Assembly: GCA_035284745.1 (NCBI GenBank)
Contig: JAYKIL010000002.1
Location: 1-42,000, forward strand
DNA from: JAYKJB01 sp035284745 [NCBI: Candidatus Sericytochromatia bacterium]
GTDB lineage: Bacteria; Cyanobacteriota; Sericytochromatia; S15B-MN24
Direction of reading: 5' to 3'
DNA length: 42,000 bases
Position numbers and translations under genes: made by a program. Shown here piece by piece: positions 41,920-42,000 of the stretch. Under the pieces are notes generated by a model, which saw only the letters and a program-made list of their open reading frames with translations, was not told the origin of the DNA and did no database searches. Positions within the stretch are counted from its first letter, which is position 1. Each line of letters begins with the position of its first letter.

Positions 41920-42000
41920 TAATTTCCGCCCGGTTGCTTTAACGAAATCTAAACGGTTTCTTAAACGGCTTGGGGGGAAAAGCCAGAACCTTGACAACTG
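41920..42000 (+). other. Possible rRNA operon leader (partial)
   Basis: This is non-coding to the window edge. A small GGCTT...AAGCC hairpin is followed by CCAGAACCTTGACAACTG. That resembles the AACCTTGAAAACTG type segment found in rRNA operon leaders and spacers of many bacteria. With the promoter just upstream, a 16S gene may start beyond the window. This is a guess from motif memory. Confidence 0.3.

Noticed and set aside
1-42000. CRISPR arrays, insertion sequences, prophage or toxin-antitoxin genes
   Set aside because: No regularly spaced repeats, transposase, integrase or phage structural proteins were seen on either strand.

Overview
The window reads as ordinary, densely packed bacterial chromosome of moderate GC. 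About 33 protein genes, one tRNA and several regulatory sites fill almost all of it. No insertion sequence, phage gene or CRISPR array is visible. Many genes start with GTG or TTG and overlap the previous stop by a few bases (GTGA or ATGA junctions). Housekeeping genes (infA, rpoD, dnaG, recN, dapD/dapE, rnz) mark it as core genome. Amino acid breakdown (acyl-CoA dehydrogenase, B12-dependent lysine 5,6-aminomutase) points to a heterotroph. I cannot fix the phylum. The style of several proteins (short primary sigma factor, three-segment membrane protein, RodZ-type helix-turn-helix protein) recalls non-photosynthetic relatives of cyanobacteria, but that is impression only.

Layout. 0.4-1.5 kb: a peptidoglycan hydrolase with a 16-proline linker. 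1.5-5.6 kb: a metal-uptake operon made of a DtxR/MntR-type repressor, a binding lipoprotein, an ATPase and two permeases; a perfect palindrome overlaps its promoter. 5.7-6.9 kb: acyl-CoA dehydrogenase. 7-10.8 kb (minus): infA, a membrane protein, an ATP-grasp ligase and a DnaJ/zinc-ribbon protein. 11.25-14.3 kb: a SWIM-SNF2 helicase, followed by about 200 bases of highly structured non-coding DNA ending in a strong terminator. 14.5-19 kb (minus): dapD, dapE, a ferredoxin, a DapC-like aminotransferase and a HisJ-like PHP phosphatase.

19.2-24.6 kb (plus): five tightly packed signalling genes. They are a response regulator with a degenerate HD-GYP domain, a second response regulator with an unrecognised C-terminal region, a soluble histidine kinase, a hybrid that joins a Ser/Thr-kinase N-lobe to GAF domains and a histidine kinase, and a small unknown protein. 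This is the best candidate for an undescribed system. 24.6-31.8 kb (minus): a phosphoribosyltransferase, tRNA-Ile2(CAU), rpoD, dnaG, a dGTPase-family gene, a small conserved-looking protein and recN.

32-38.7 kb (plus): a RodZ-type HTH protein with a coiled-coil tail, the DUF47/PiT phosphate transporter pair, RNase Z, a double zinc-finger membrane protein, a DHH phosphoesterase, and a P-loop protein resembling KamB, the lysine 5,6-aminomutase reactivase subunit. 38.7-41.9 kb: a PadR-type repressor gene (minus), divergent from kamD-kamE. The last 110 bases hold a TTGACA promoter and a segment resembling the leader of an rRNA operon.
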